NCBI GenBank assembly: GCA_947165435.1
Contig: CAMVAI010000010.1
Span: 1 to 52,394 of the forward strand
Direction of reading: 5' to 3'
From: an uncultured Prevotella sp.
GTDB taxonomy: Bacteria > Bacteroidota > Bacteroidia > Bacteroidales > Bacteroidaceae
Length of the DNA: 52,394 nucleotides
How positions within the stretch are numbered: position 1 is the stretch's first letter; every line of letters starts with the position of its first letter. Below are positions 25,566 to 33,442 of the stretch, one piece after another. The position numbers and the translations under genes were made by a program. The notes beneath the pieces were generated by a model. That model was not told where the DNA came from. It saw only the letters and a list, made by a program, of their open reading frames with translations, and did not search any database.

Positions 25566-26924
25566 ATGAACACGAAAAGACTGACTATCACACTATTGGT
25601 TGCCCTGGCGATGAGCACCATAGCCACGGCACAACAGCGGCCGACAGCCCGCGAAGAGCTGAAAGCCAACAGGTTTCTGTCGGCCAGCAACTACCTGGAC
25701 TACGACAACTATCCGGCCACAGTGCCACTCACCCCTGCCCCCAAGGGCTACGAGCCGTACCTGATGAACCACTACGGACGGCACGGCTCGCGGTGGCTCA
25801 TCAACGAGTCGAGCTACTCGCGACCGCTGGAGACGCTCCGCAAGGCTGACGCACAAGGCAAGTTGACGGCAACAGGCAAGGACGTGCTGCGACAGGTGGA
25901 GGCCATCCAGGCCACATCAGTGAAGCGATTAGGAGACCTCTCGACGGTGGGCGAACGGCAGCACCACGGCATTGGGCGGCGCATGGTGGAGCACTTCCCC
26001 GAGATATTCAAGAAGCCGGGCATTCCCGTCGATGCCCGCTCGACAGTGGTGATACGTTGTATCCTGTCGATGGTGGCCGAGTGTGAAGAGCTGGCTGCCG
26101 CCAACCCGACGGCACGGTTTCACAACGATGCCAGCGAGTCGCTGCAATACTATCTGAACCAGCCCCGCCAGGGCTATCTGAAAGAGGTGAGGAAGGATAC
26201 GCGCAACATACGCCGCGAACTCACACGACAGTTTCAGGAGCGGGTGCAGACCGACCGCTTCACCGCACAGCTGTTCAACGACCCAGCGTGGACGGCGGAC
26301 AGCGTGAAGGCGAGCACGCTGATGAGCGACCTGTTCGAGATAGCCTCTAATATTCAGAGCCACGACCTGGGGCTGGACCTCTATCCGCTCTTCACCGACG
26401 ACGAGATATACGACCAGTGGCGCATACGTAACATCGGGTGGTATCTGGACTACGGACCGGCCACCGCAGGGGGCAGCGTACAGCCCTTTAGCCAGCTGAA
26501 CCTGCTGAAAGACATCATCGAAGTGGCAGACACCACGCGGCAGACGGCTGCCGTGCTGCGCTTCGGCCACGAGGTGTGCGTCATGCCATTGGCATGTCTG
26601 TTAGAATTGGGCCACTGCGGCTATGCCACCGACAATATGGAGACGCTCGACGAGCATTGGCGCAACTACGACATCTTCCCCATGGCCTGCAACATACAGC
26701 TGGTGTTCTACCGCCCGGAAAAAGGCAAGAAAGGCGACACGCTGGTGAAAGCCCTGCTGAACGAGCGGGAGGTGACGCTGCCCATAGAGACACGTCAATA
26801 CCCCTACTACCGATGGCAGGATCTGCGGAAATACTATACGGAGAAAATAGCTGCGTACGAGGCGAAGGTACGCGCCTTTGAGGAGCATCAGCAATCGGAA
26901 AGGCGCGACGACGCTAATCAGTAG
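25566..26924 (+). CDS. Histidine-type phosphatase (acid phosphatase / MINPP-like), exported
   Basis: The predicted 452-residue protein begins with a signal peptide (MNTKRLTITLLVALAMST, cleavage near TAQ). The catalytic RHGxR motif is Arg72-His73-Gly74-Ser-Arg, and a late GHE (RFGHEVCVMPLACL) supplies the second catalytic His with acid. The pattern fits branch-2 histidine phosphatases such as multiple inositol-polyphosphate phosphatases and phytases, which act in the periplasm or at the surface to release phosphate. The exact substrate is not certain. The start was chosen because the longer frame begins upstream of the promoter. Confidence 0.88.
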   Translation: MNTKRLTITLLVALAMSTIATAQQRPTAREELKANRFLSASNYLDYDNYPATVPLTPAPKGYEPYLMNHYGRHGSRWLINESSYSRPLETLRKADAQGKLTATGKDVLRQVEAIQATSVKRLGDLSTVGERQHHGIGRRMVEHFPEIFKKPGIPVDARSTVVIRCILSMVAECEELAAANPTARFHNDASESLQYYLNQPRQGYLKEVRKDTRNIRRELTRQFQERVQTDRFTAQLFNDPAWTADSVKASTLMSDLFEIASNIQSHDLGLDLYPLFTDDEIYDQWRIRNIGWYLDYGPATAGGSVQPFSQLNLLKDIIEVADTTRQTAAVLRFGHEVCVMPLACLLELGHCGYATDNMETLDEHWRNYDIFPMACNIQLVFYRPEKGKKGDTLVKALLNEREVTLPIETRQYPYYRWQDLRKYYTEKIAAYEAKVRAFEEHQQSERRDDANQ

Positions 26925-26955
26925 CCGTCTGCCGCTATTCTGTAGCCGTCAGCCG

Positions 26956-28215
26956 CTATTCAGTAGCCGTGAGCCGCGACAGTCGCTTGCGCTTCAGGTT
27001 GTTCAGGCGCTCCATGGCATGCCGGCGCGACTGGATAATCTGGAAGCGATAGACAGCACAAGCCAACAGAAAATAGGCCAGCACCTGCAGCCAAAGCAGA
27101 TGATACTCCACGAGGATGTCGCTCAGCGTGCCGCCCATGGAGTTGAGACAGATATACGCCCGCACGCCGAACGTGGAGGGGAAGAGCCACGACACGCCCT
27201 GCCAGAAGCCGGACATACTGGCCTGTGGCCACGAGGCTCCGCTGAGGAAGAGCAGCGGAATGCTGACGAACACGATGAGCAGCATCACATTCTCGCGATA
27301 GCGTATGATGCACGACACGGTGATGCCGAAGAAGATGCACGCCAACGTATAGGGAAACATGAGCAGCAGCAGGTCTTGCCAATGGGCCAGGCAGGGGAAA
27401 TGGAACAGGCGCGGCACAATGACAGTGAGCCACAGCCCCATGAGCATGTAAATCATGAAATAGCACAGCGTCTTGCCCAGCACAATGCGGAACGTGCCGT
27501 GGTAGTGCTTCTGAATAGGCACGAGGTCCTGGAAGCGGCTCGACTCGCGGGCCGTACCGGCAGCCATGCCGATGCCTAACACCAGGGTCTGCTGCAGGAT
27601 AATCATCAGCACGGCAGGCAAGATGGCCGACCCGTAGCCACCGGAAGGATTGAACAGCGGCACCTCGTCGTAGTCCAGCGGACGGGCCTGAATCTGCTCC
27701 TCACGGTGGGTATATCGCCCGGCCAACCGCACCTGTATCTCACTGCCCATCTGCTGCGACACGGCCATGGCCGTCTGATAGGCAGCCTTGTAGGTAAGCA
27801 TCAGGCTCATGTCGCAATAGACGCTGACGACAGCCTGTTCCAGGCGGTTCACATGGGTCTGGAAGTCGGAGGGAATATAATAGATGGCCTTGACCACCTG
27901 GCGGCCTAACAGCATCTTGGCCTCGTCCATGTCGGAGGCATGACAGGCAATACTGACATCGGGCGACGCGTCGCAACGGCGGATGAAGTCGCGGCTCAGG
28001 TGGGAGTGGCTGTCATCGACCACCACCACCGGCACCTCGCGGACCACCTCGTTGTTGTAAATCCACGAATAGAGCAACGGATAGGCCAACGGCACGATGA
28101 AGAAGAAGATGAGCACACCCTCGTCCTTGAACACCTGGCGCAACTCTTCACGCCAGATGTAGCAGGCATCGCGAAAGCCTTCTATGATAGTAGCCAACAG
28201 TCCTTCCTTTTTCAT
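26956..28215 (-). CDS. ABC-2 type transporter permease (YhhJ/YbhR-like), second of a pair
   Basis: The 419-residue inner-membrane protein has one N-terminal helix (about 33-53), a large extracytoplasmic domain (to about 190), and a cluster of five or six helices to about 390. This is the ABC2_membrane_3 layout. ABC-2 permeases of this kind export drugs or other hydrophobic compounds with HlyD and TolC partners. It is last in the operon, 12 bp after its paralogue. No ATP-binding subunit gene is found in the operon. The C-terminus is rich in Arg/Lys. Confidence 0.9.
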   Translation of the reverse strand: MKKEGLLATIIEGFRDACYIWREELRQVFKDEGVLIFFFIVPLAYPLLYSWIYNNEVVREVPVVVVDDSHSHLSRDFIRRCDASPDVSIACHASDMDEAKMLLGRQVVKAIYYIPSDFQTHVNRLEQAVVSVYCDMSLMLTYKAAYQTAMAVSQQMGSEIQVRLAGRYTHREEQIQARPLDYDEVPLFNPSGGYGSAILPAVLMIILQQTLVLGIGMAAGTARESSRFQDLVPIQKHYHGTFRIVLGKTLCYFMIYMLMGLWLTVIVPRLFHFPCLAHWQDLLLLMFPYTLACIFFGITVSCIIRYRENVMLLIVFVSIPLLFLSGASWPQASMSGFWQGVSWLFPSTFGVRAYICLNSMGGTLSDILVEYHLLWLQVLAYFLLACAVYRFQIIQSRRHAMERLNNLKRKRLSRLTATE

Positions 28216-28227
28216 CGTCTTATTCGT

Positions 28228-29397
28228 CTAAGGTATGTATATATAGGTGAGCATGGCATTCTTGATTTTGCCCGACACGAGGATGGGCAACATGGCAAAA
28301 GCCAGCAGTGCGGCAATATGGAACCAGGCATCATGAATGGGGAAGCCATTGAACACACACGTCTGGTAGATGGCGGAATAATGGTAGAGCGGGAACAGCC
28401 ATGCCAGCGACTGCAACGGCGGGTCCATGGCGATGAGGGGGAATGCCGTGCCCGCCATCGATATGCTAAGCACTGCCCACAACGAGCTGACACTCATCGA
28501 CATGCGCAGCGAGGGCATCAGTCCGAAGAGGAAAATGCCGAAACCGTGGGCCGACAGCACCATCAGCAGGTTGAGCATGACAATCTTCACCACTCCGCCG
28601 GCATGTGGGAATCCCAGCAGCCCGAAGACGTAATAGCTGTAAAAGAACGTAATGGTGAGCCACACCAGCGTATGGGGCAGCAGTTTGCCGACGAGTGCCA
28701 CATGGATGCTGCCGCCGCCCATCTCCACCAGTTCCTTGGAATGGTTGAACTTCAGTTCGGTGCCGATGGCATAAGTGGTCAGCAGGAAAATGAACAGCAT
28801 CAGGATGCCTGGTACCATGAACGTGGTGAGATAGACGTTATAGTTACCCGTGGAGTTTTCCAACTGATGCAGGTCTATCACGATGGGCTGCAGGAAGGCC
28901 CTGATCTGTCCGTCGGTGAATCCGCGTGCCTTCAGTGTGGCCTGTCCGACGGCAGCAGAGCCGAGGGTGGCTATGGTCTTCATGTCACGGAACACCATCG
29001 AGCCGGACAGCAGCGTGGTCTGCGAATAATAGAACGACACCTTGGGCTGCCTGCTGGCCAGCAGGTCGTCGGTAGTGCCTTTGGGGATATAGAAGAATCC
29101 GCAGATCTCGTTGTTCTGCACGGCACGACGGGCTTCAGCCACAGAGGGATAGCGCGCCACGACCTGTGAACTCTGGAAAGCATCCAACCGACGAATCAGG
29201 CTGCGCGTAGTCGAGGTGTTGTCGTTATCGACCACGGCCAGCGGCAATTCCATCGGCTGCCCGTCGTCGAGCAGGCTGGTGAAGAAGAAGATGACCATTA
29301 GCGAAAACACCACCATGCAGAAGACATAGATGGGGTTGTGCAGGAATATCTTACACTCCCGCAGTGCCAACAGGTATATGTGTCTCAGAGTCTCCAA
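28228..29397 (-). CDS. ABC-2 type transporter permease, first of a pair
   Basis: This 389-residue paralogue of the next gene has a helix at about 22-42, an extracytoplasmic domain to about 200, and several helices to about 385. Together the two would form a heterodimeric membrane channel. It follows the HlyD adaptor by 44 bp. Substrate unknown. The absence of an ATPase in the operon means that energy must come from a subunit encoded elsewhere, if the system is active. Confidence 0.9.
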   Translation of the reverse strand: METLRHIYLLALRECKIFLHNPIYVFCMVVFSLMVIFFFTSLLDDGQPMELPLAVVDNDNTSTTRSLIRRLDAFQSSQVVARYPSVAEARRAVQNNEICGFFYIPKGTTDDLLASRQPKVSFYYSQTTLLSGSMVFRDMKTIATLGSAAVGQATLKARGFTDGQIRAFLQPIVIDLHQLENSTGNYNVYLTTFMVPGILMLFIFLLTTYAIGTELKFNHSKELVEMGGGSIHVALVGKLLPHTLVWLTITFFYSYYVFGLLGFPHAGGVVKIVMLNLLMVLSAHGFGIFLFGLMPSLRMSMSVSSLWAVLSISMAGTAFPLIAMDPPLQSLAWLFPLYHYSAIYQTCVFNGFPIHDAWFHIAALLAFAMLPILVSGKIKNAMLTYIYIP

Positions 29398-29441
29398 GAA
29401 TACACAAGATTACATTTCAACGTCAGGAACAACGTGGCGCG

Positions 29442-30428
29442 TCAGTCCTTGATAATCAGCGACATGCCTGGGCGCAGACCGTCCATCTTCTCCACCGGGC
29501 GTGCCTTCACCTCGAAAGTCTTCAGGTCGTACTGCCCGTTGGCCTTGGTGGCTTTCCACACGGCATACGAACCCTGGTCCTTCATATAATACACCTTCAT
29601 CTGGATATCTTTGTTGAAAGCCGGCACGAAGGCGTTGAACGTCTTGCCCACGGCCAGCCCGTTCAACTGGTCTTCACGCACATTGAACGTACCCCACATA
29701 TCCTTCATCACGGCAATGCTCATAATCGGCGAGCCGGTACCCACCAGTTCGCCCTGCTTGGGATAGATGTCCGTCACCTCACCCTCCATCTGGGCTATCT
29801 GCACGGTCTCATGGATGTAGGATGTCACCTCCTGGACGGCACCCTGCGCACGGCCTACCATAGCGGCGGCAGCCATCTTCTCTTCGCGGCGGGCACCATT
29901 GCGAGCCATGTCGTACTGGCTCTCGGCAGCCTTGCACTGTGCCTCCATGGCCTTGTAGTTGGCGTAGGCCTCGTCACGCTTCTGCGCACTGAGCACACCC
30001 TCGTCGAACAGGCGCTGCACACGCTGGTACGACTTCTCGGCTATCTCCAGTCCGGCCTTGGCCTGCTGCAACAGCTGGTAGGCACCCTGTATCTGCTCCT
30101 GACGGGCACCATTGCGAGCCATCTCTTCCTGGGCGGCGGCAGCACTCTCGGCACTGCGGGCCTGCTCCATCTTGGCGCGCACCTCGGGGGCATCGAGAAT
30201 GGCCAGTGTGTCGCCCACCTTGACGAAGTCGCCCTCTTTCACACGAATCTCCAAGATACGGCCGGGCACCTTGCTGGACACACGATACTCGCTGACCTCC
30301 ACCTGACCTTGTATCATCTCCGGGTCGCGGCCAAAGGCAAAGAAGCCGATGACGGCGACGACTACCACCACTGCAGCGAAGCCGATAATGGCAAGCAGGA
30401 TGTTGTTATGTTGCGATTTTGCTGACAT
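29442..30428 (-). CDS. HlyD-family periplasmic adaptor protein
   Basis: The 328-residue membrane-fusion protein has an N-terminal anchor (about 9-33). The biotinyl-lipoyl half-motif VSSKVPGRILEIRVKEGDFVKVGD is split around residues 50-73. A long helical hairpin (about 80-205) follows, then the beta-barrel domain. The hairpin contains an internal near-repeat (MARNGAR occurs twice). It links the inner-membrane permeases to TolC. The ATG is 82 bp after the TolC stop, with a 21-nt tandem repeat between. Confidence 0.92.
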   Translation of the reverse strand: MSAKSQHNNILLAIIGFAAVVVVVAVIGFFAFGRDPEMIQGQVEVSEYRVSSKVPGRILEIRVKEGDFVKVGDTLAILDAPEVRAKMEQARSAESAAAAQEEMARNGARQEQIQGAYQLLQQAKAGLEIAEKSYQRVQRLFDEGVLSAQKRDEAYANYKAMEAQCKAAESQYDMARNGARREEKMAAAAMVGRAQGAVQEVTSYIHETVQIAQMEGEVTDIYPKQGELVGTGSPIMSIAVMKDMWGTFNVREDQLNGLAVGKTFNAFVPAFNKDIQMKVYYMKDQGSYAVWKATKANGQYDLKTFEVKARPVEKMDGLRPGMSLIIKD

Positions 30429-30451
30429 CTTTATATTTACGATTTACGGAT

Positions 30452-30514
30452 TTACTATTTTCGGTTTACTATCTACTATTTTCGATTTTCTATCTACTAT
30501 TTTCGATTTTCTAT
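30452..30514. repeat. Three tandem 21-nt units in the tolC-hlyD spacer
   Basis: Units start at 30452, 30473 and 30494, each containing ACTATTTTCG and TCTAT/TACTAT. The last two are identical and the third includes the TolC stop codon. They are unrelated in sequence to the 21-nt arrays at 22.6 and 36.6 kb. Confidence 0.8.
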
Positions 30515-32016
30515 TCACTTAACACGCCCAAGGCCTTCTGCAGATTCACCTGACTGAGCTTGACGTCTATCTCGGCATCAATCTTCTGCGACTGGGCCTG
30601 CAGCCATGCCGTCTGGGCCTCCATCACCGTGGTAGAAGAGATGACCCCCTCGCGGAAGCCAAGGTCGGCGGTACGCAGGTTCTCGTTGGCCCTGTCGCAA
30701 CTGGTACGGGCCATCTCCAGCTTCTTGGCAGCCTCATCCACACGGAAGCGGCTCTGCCGCACCTGCAGGTTGATTTTCTCGCGGGCATCGTCACGCTCCA
30801 AGGCGGCAATGGCCTGTGCCCCCTTGGCGGCGCGCACCTTATAGGCCACGTCGCCCCAGTTCCACACGGGAATGCGGATGAGTACGCCGACATTCCACGC
30901 CCCCATGAATTTCTTCTGGAAGCCATTATACAGGCTGGGGTTGGTCACGGTATAGCCACCCATCAGTGCCACCTGCGGCAGATTGCCTGCACGCAGGATA
31001 TTGGTGGTCTGGCGGCTGATGTCCACCATGTTCTGCAATATCTTCAGCTCCGGGCGGTTCTCCACAGCCTGCGCGGCATCGACGACGGGCATCAGTGCCG
31101 TGGCATCCAGGTCGTCACGCTCCTCGTCGGCCAGCGTCACCTGCTCGTCCATGGGCAGCCCACACTGCTGACAGAGCAGCATCTTCGACAGCACCAGGCC
31201 GTCGTTCACCCGGATGAGTGCCATCTCGGCCTCGTTCACCTTCACGGCCACGCTCAACCCCTCGGAACGGGTGGCTACGCCTTCGTTGATCATCTTCTGC
31301 ACGTCCTTGTCCAGCTTCTGCACCAGTTCCAGATAGCCCTGGGCCAGTTTCTGCTTATGGCGCAGCGACACCACCTGCCAGTAGGTCTGGTCTATATTAT
31401 ATAAGGTGGCTTGCCGCTTGGCCTCTGCCGAGTTGGCTGCCATGTCTTCATTGATATTGGCCAGCTTGTTCATGGCAATGATGGCACCGCCCATGAAGAT
31501 GGGCTGCGTCAGCATTACCGAACCGGCAAAGACGTTATGTGTGTCGGTATCAAAGGCATCGAGCACCTTGTTGCCCACCTGCCCTACCACGGCACCCAAC
31601 TCAGTGGCACCATTGTGTATCTGCTGCTGCATCTGTGCCGGTGTCATGCCCAACAGGGCGCTGACAGCCGTCACCGACAGCGACGGCATACTGCTCATCA
31701 CCTGACCGGCCTTGCTCTCCACGCCCATAGTCACCGCCCCGCCCAGGTTGCTGAGCATCGACTTCATGCCGTCGTCCAACAGCGATATGCTGCGACTGGA
31801 GTACATATACCCGCCCAGGGCATTGACGTGGGGCAGGTATTTCGTGCGTGCCGACTTACGGATGTTGGCAGCCATCTGCTGCTTCACGCGCGACACACTC
31901 ATCTGCTTGTTGTTGCGCAGGGCCATAGCCCTACAGCTGTCAAGACTCAACACATGCTGAGCCCCAGCCACCTGCGACAGGCTGCAGAACAGAAGGAATC
32001 CTATTATTCTATTCAT
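30511..32016 (-). CDS. TolC-family outer-membrane efflux protein
   Basis: The 501-residue protein has a signal peptide (1-19, ending VAGAQ) and two long helical OEP repeats (about 25-270 and 290-495). It should form a trimeric outer-membrane duct that docks onto the HlyD adaptor. It is second in the operon, 24 bp after the coiled-coil protein gene. A glycine/serine-rich stretch around residues 70-130 is longer than in E. coli TolC. Confidence 0.93.
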   Translation of the reverse strand: MNRIIGFLLFCSLSQVAGAQHVLSLDSCRAMALRNNKQMSVSRVKQQMAANIRKSARTKYLPHVNALGGYMYSSRSISLLDDGMKSMLSNLGGAVTMGVESKAGQVMSSMPSLSVTAVSALLGMTPAQMQQQIHNGATELGAVVGQVGNKVLDAFDTDTHNVFAGSVMLTQPIFMGGAIIAMNKLANINEDMAANSAEAKRQATLYNIDQTYWQVVSLRHKQKLAQGYLELVQKLDKDVQKMINEGVATRSEGLSVAVKVNEAEMALIRVNDGLVLSKMLLCQQCGLPMDEQVTLADEERDDLDATALMPVVDAAQAVENRPELKILQNMVDISRQTTNILRAGNLPQVALMGGYTVTNPSLYNGFQKKFMGAWNVGVLIRIPVWNWGDVAYKVRAAKGAQAIAALERDDAREKINLQVRQSRFRVDEAAKKLEMARTSCDRANENLRTADLGFREGVISSTTVMEAQTAWLQAQSQKIDAEIDVKLSQVNLQKALGVLSE

Positions 32017-32040
32017 CCTATTGTTATCTTGAATGCTATC

Positions 32041-32907
32041 TTATTTCTCGAATACGAAGTTACGCGAACCAATCAAGTGACCGTCGGCGAAGATGCTCAC
32101 GTTGTACGTGCCGCCGGTCAGGGCCTCGTTGATGGTCCAATAGAGCGACATCGGTGTCTCCTGCCCCGTATATTCGAACGACTTCTTGATGGAATACGGC
32201 AACTGGCGACCCTCATACTCGAACGTGCCGCCTCCGTTCAGCACCTCGCCGGTAGGCAGCGTGATACGGGCATACAGTGTGCGCATGCCGTTGGCTGCCG
32301 TGACATTCCTCGTAATGGTGAACGCCACCTCCAGCGACCGGGCCTTCTTCATGCGCCCATTGTCCTTGCCGCGCTTGTTGAGCGGTACCAGCCGGATGTT
32401 CGACGCGTTCAGCTGCGAGGCGATGGCCACCTTCTCCGACAGCGTCACATTGCTCGATGCCAGCTGCTGGTTCTGCTGGTTGCTCTCCTCCAGTTCCGTG
32501 CGCACACGGTTGTTCTCGTCCATCAGCTCGGCATTCAGCTGGTTCAGCGAGTCAATCTGCAGCACATATTGCTTCAGGATAGCACGCACCGTGGCCAGCT
32601 CCTTCTTCAACCGCGTTATCTCGGCAGCGTCGTCGGCCTTCGTCTTGCGCAGCTCCTCCAGCAGTTCCTGCGTGCGCTGCTGCTCACGGGTCAGCTGGGC
32701 CACGATGGAGTCGTTGTTGATGCGCGACTTCATCTCGCCGTACTGCTCGGCAAAGTGTTCGTATTCGTCCTCCATCTCCTGCTTCTCCAGAACAGCCAGT
32801 TCGCGCATGTCCTTGTTCACCTGCTTCTGCTCTATCAAACTGTAGCCGAGATATGCTGTCGCGGCCACCAGGAGTGCGATGATGATTGCAAAGCCTTTCT
32901 TGTTCAT
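32041..32907 (-). CDS. Membrane-anchored coiled-coil protein of unknown function
   Basis: I do not recognise a named family. The 288 residues comprise an N-terminal helix (about 5-23, acting as an anchor), a long coiled coil (about 28-165, with QLTREQQRTQELLEELRKTK and related heptads), and a C-terminal beta-rich domain (about 185-288). The layout suggests a periplasmic protein tethered to the inner membrane. It heads the efflux operon and may assist assembly or anchor the complex to the cell wall. That role is inferred only from position. Confidence 0.85.
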   Translation of the reverse strand: MNKKGFAIIIALLVAATAYLGYSLIEQKQVNKDMRELAVLEKQEMEDEYEHFAEQYGEMKSRINNDSIVAQLTREQQRTQELLEELRKTKADDAAEITRLKKELATVRAILKQYVLQIDSLNQLNAELMDENNRVRTELEESNQQNQQLASSNVTLSEKVAIASQLNASNIRLVPLNKRGKDNGRMKKARSLEVAFTITRNVTAANGMRTLYARITLPTGEVLNGGGTFEYEGRQLPYSIKKSFEYTGQETPMSLYWTINEALTGGTYNVSIFADGHLIGSRNFVFEK

Positions 32908-32945
32908 AGCCTATATCTTTGTAATATTGATACCAAAACTGCCCG

Positions 32946-32976
32946 CAAAGGTAGTTTTTTTCTTCGAAACATCAAA
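32946..32976 (-). promoter_or_regulatory. Promoter of the efflux operon
   Basis: TTTG (32973-32976), a 19-nt spacer and TACCTTTG (32946-32953) on the minus strand are an exact consensus match, about 38 nt before the first gene. Confidence 0.7.
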
Positions 32977-33037
32977 ATAAACAAAGTGCATATCGGGGCG
33001 TATTAAGTTTTTTTTATACATTTTCCCACGTTTTGCT

Positions 33038-33068
33038 TTTGTAATGTGCAGAATAATTCGTATATTTG
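33038..33068 (+). promoter_or_regulatory. Promoter of the DUF4492-cydAB operon
   Basis: TTTG (33038-33041), a 19-nt spacer and TATATTTG (33061-33068) form a consensus promoter 57 nt before the DUF4492 start. No binding site for an oxygen-responsive regulator could be identified by eye. Confidence 0.7.
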
Positions 33069-33125
33069 CCCCATCAATAACTACCTATCATCACTTTTCA
33101 ATTGCTATTAACAGAGCCAACGCCT

Positions 33126-33350
33126 ATGGACAAGCACAGTTTCCTCTACCGGGCCTTCGACCTCTACTACGACGGTTTCCGCCACATGACGCTGGGGCGC
33201 ACCCTGTGGGTCATCATCGCCATCAAGCTGTTCATCATGTTTGCCATACTGAAGGTGTTCTTCTTTCCTAATTTCTTGAAAGAGCATGCCCCCGAAGGTG
33301 GCGAGTCAGAATATGTGGCTACGGAATTCATCGAGCGTGCCGCCCCCTGA
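33126..33350 (+). CDS. DUF4492 small membrane protein of the cytochrome bd operon
   Basis: The 74-residue protein (MDKHSFLYRAFDLYYDGFRH) has one membrane helix at about 27-45 (VIIAIKLFIMFAILKVFFF). DUF4492 proteins are found immediately upstream of cydA in Bacteroidetes and Campylobacterota. They are presumed to be a small accessory subunit or assembly factor of bd oxidase. The start at 33126 fits the family better than an in-frame ATG 24 nt earlier. The short cydA spacer holds a heptamer repeat. Confidence 0.85.
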   Translation: MDKHSFLYRAFDLYYDGFRHMTLGRTLWVIIAIKLFIMFAILKVFFFPNFLKEHAPEGGESEYVATEFIERAAP

Positions 33351-33361
33351 CGGCCTCAAAA

Positions 33362-33438
33362 CATCAAACATCAAACGTCAAACGTCAAACTTCAAACGTC
33401 AAACTTCAAACATCAAACGTCAAATTTTAAACTTCAAA
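33362..33438. repeat. Eleven tandem 7-nt units in front of cydA
   Basis: Units of the form CNTCAAA (CATCAAA, CGTCAAA, CTTCAAA and one TTTTAAA) run without a break from just after the DUF4492 stop to 4 nt before the cydA ATG. The tract occupies the cydA ribosome-binding region, so a change in copy number would move the start relative to the upstream gene. Confidence 0.9.
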
Positions 33439-33442
33439 CGAT

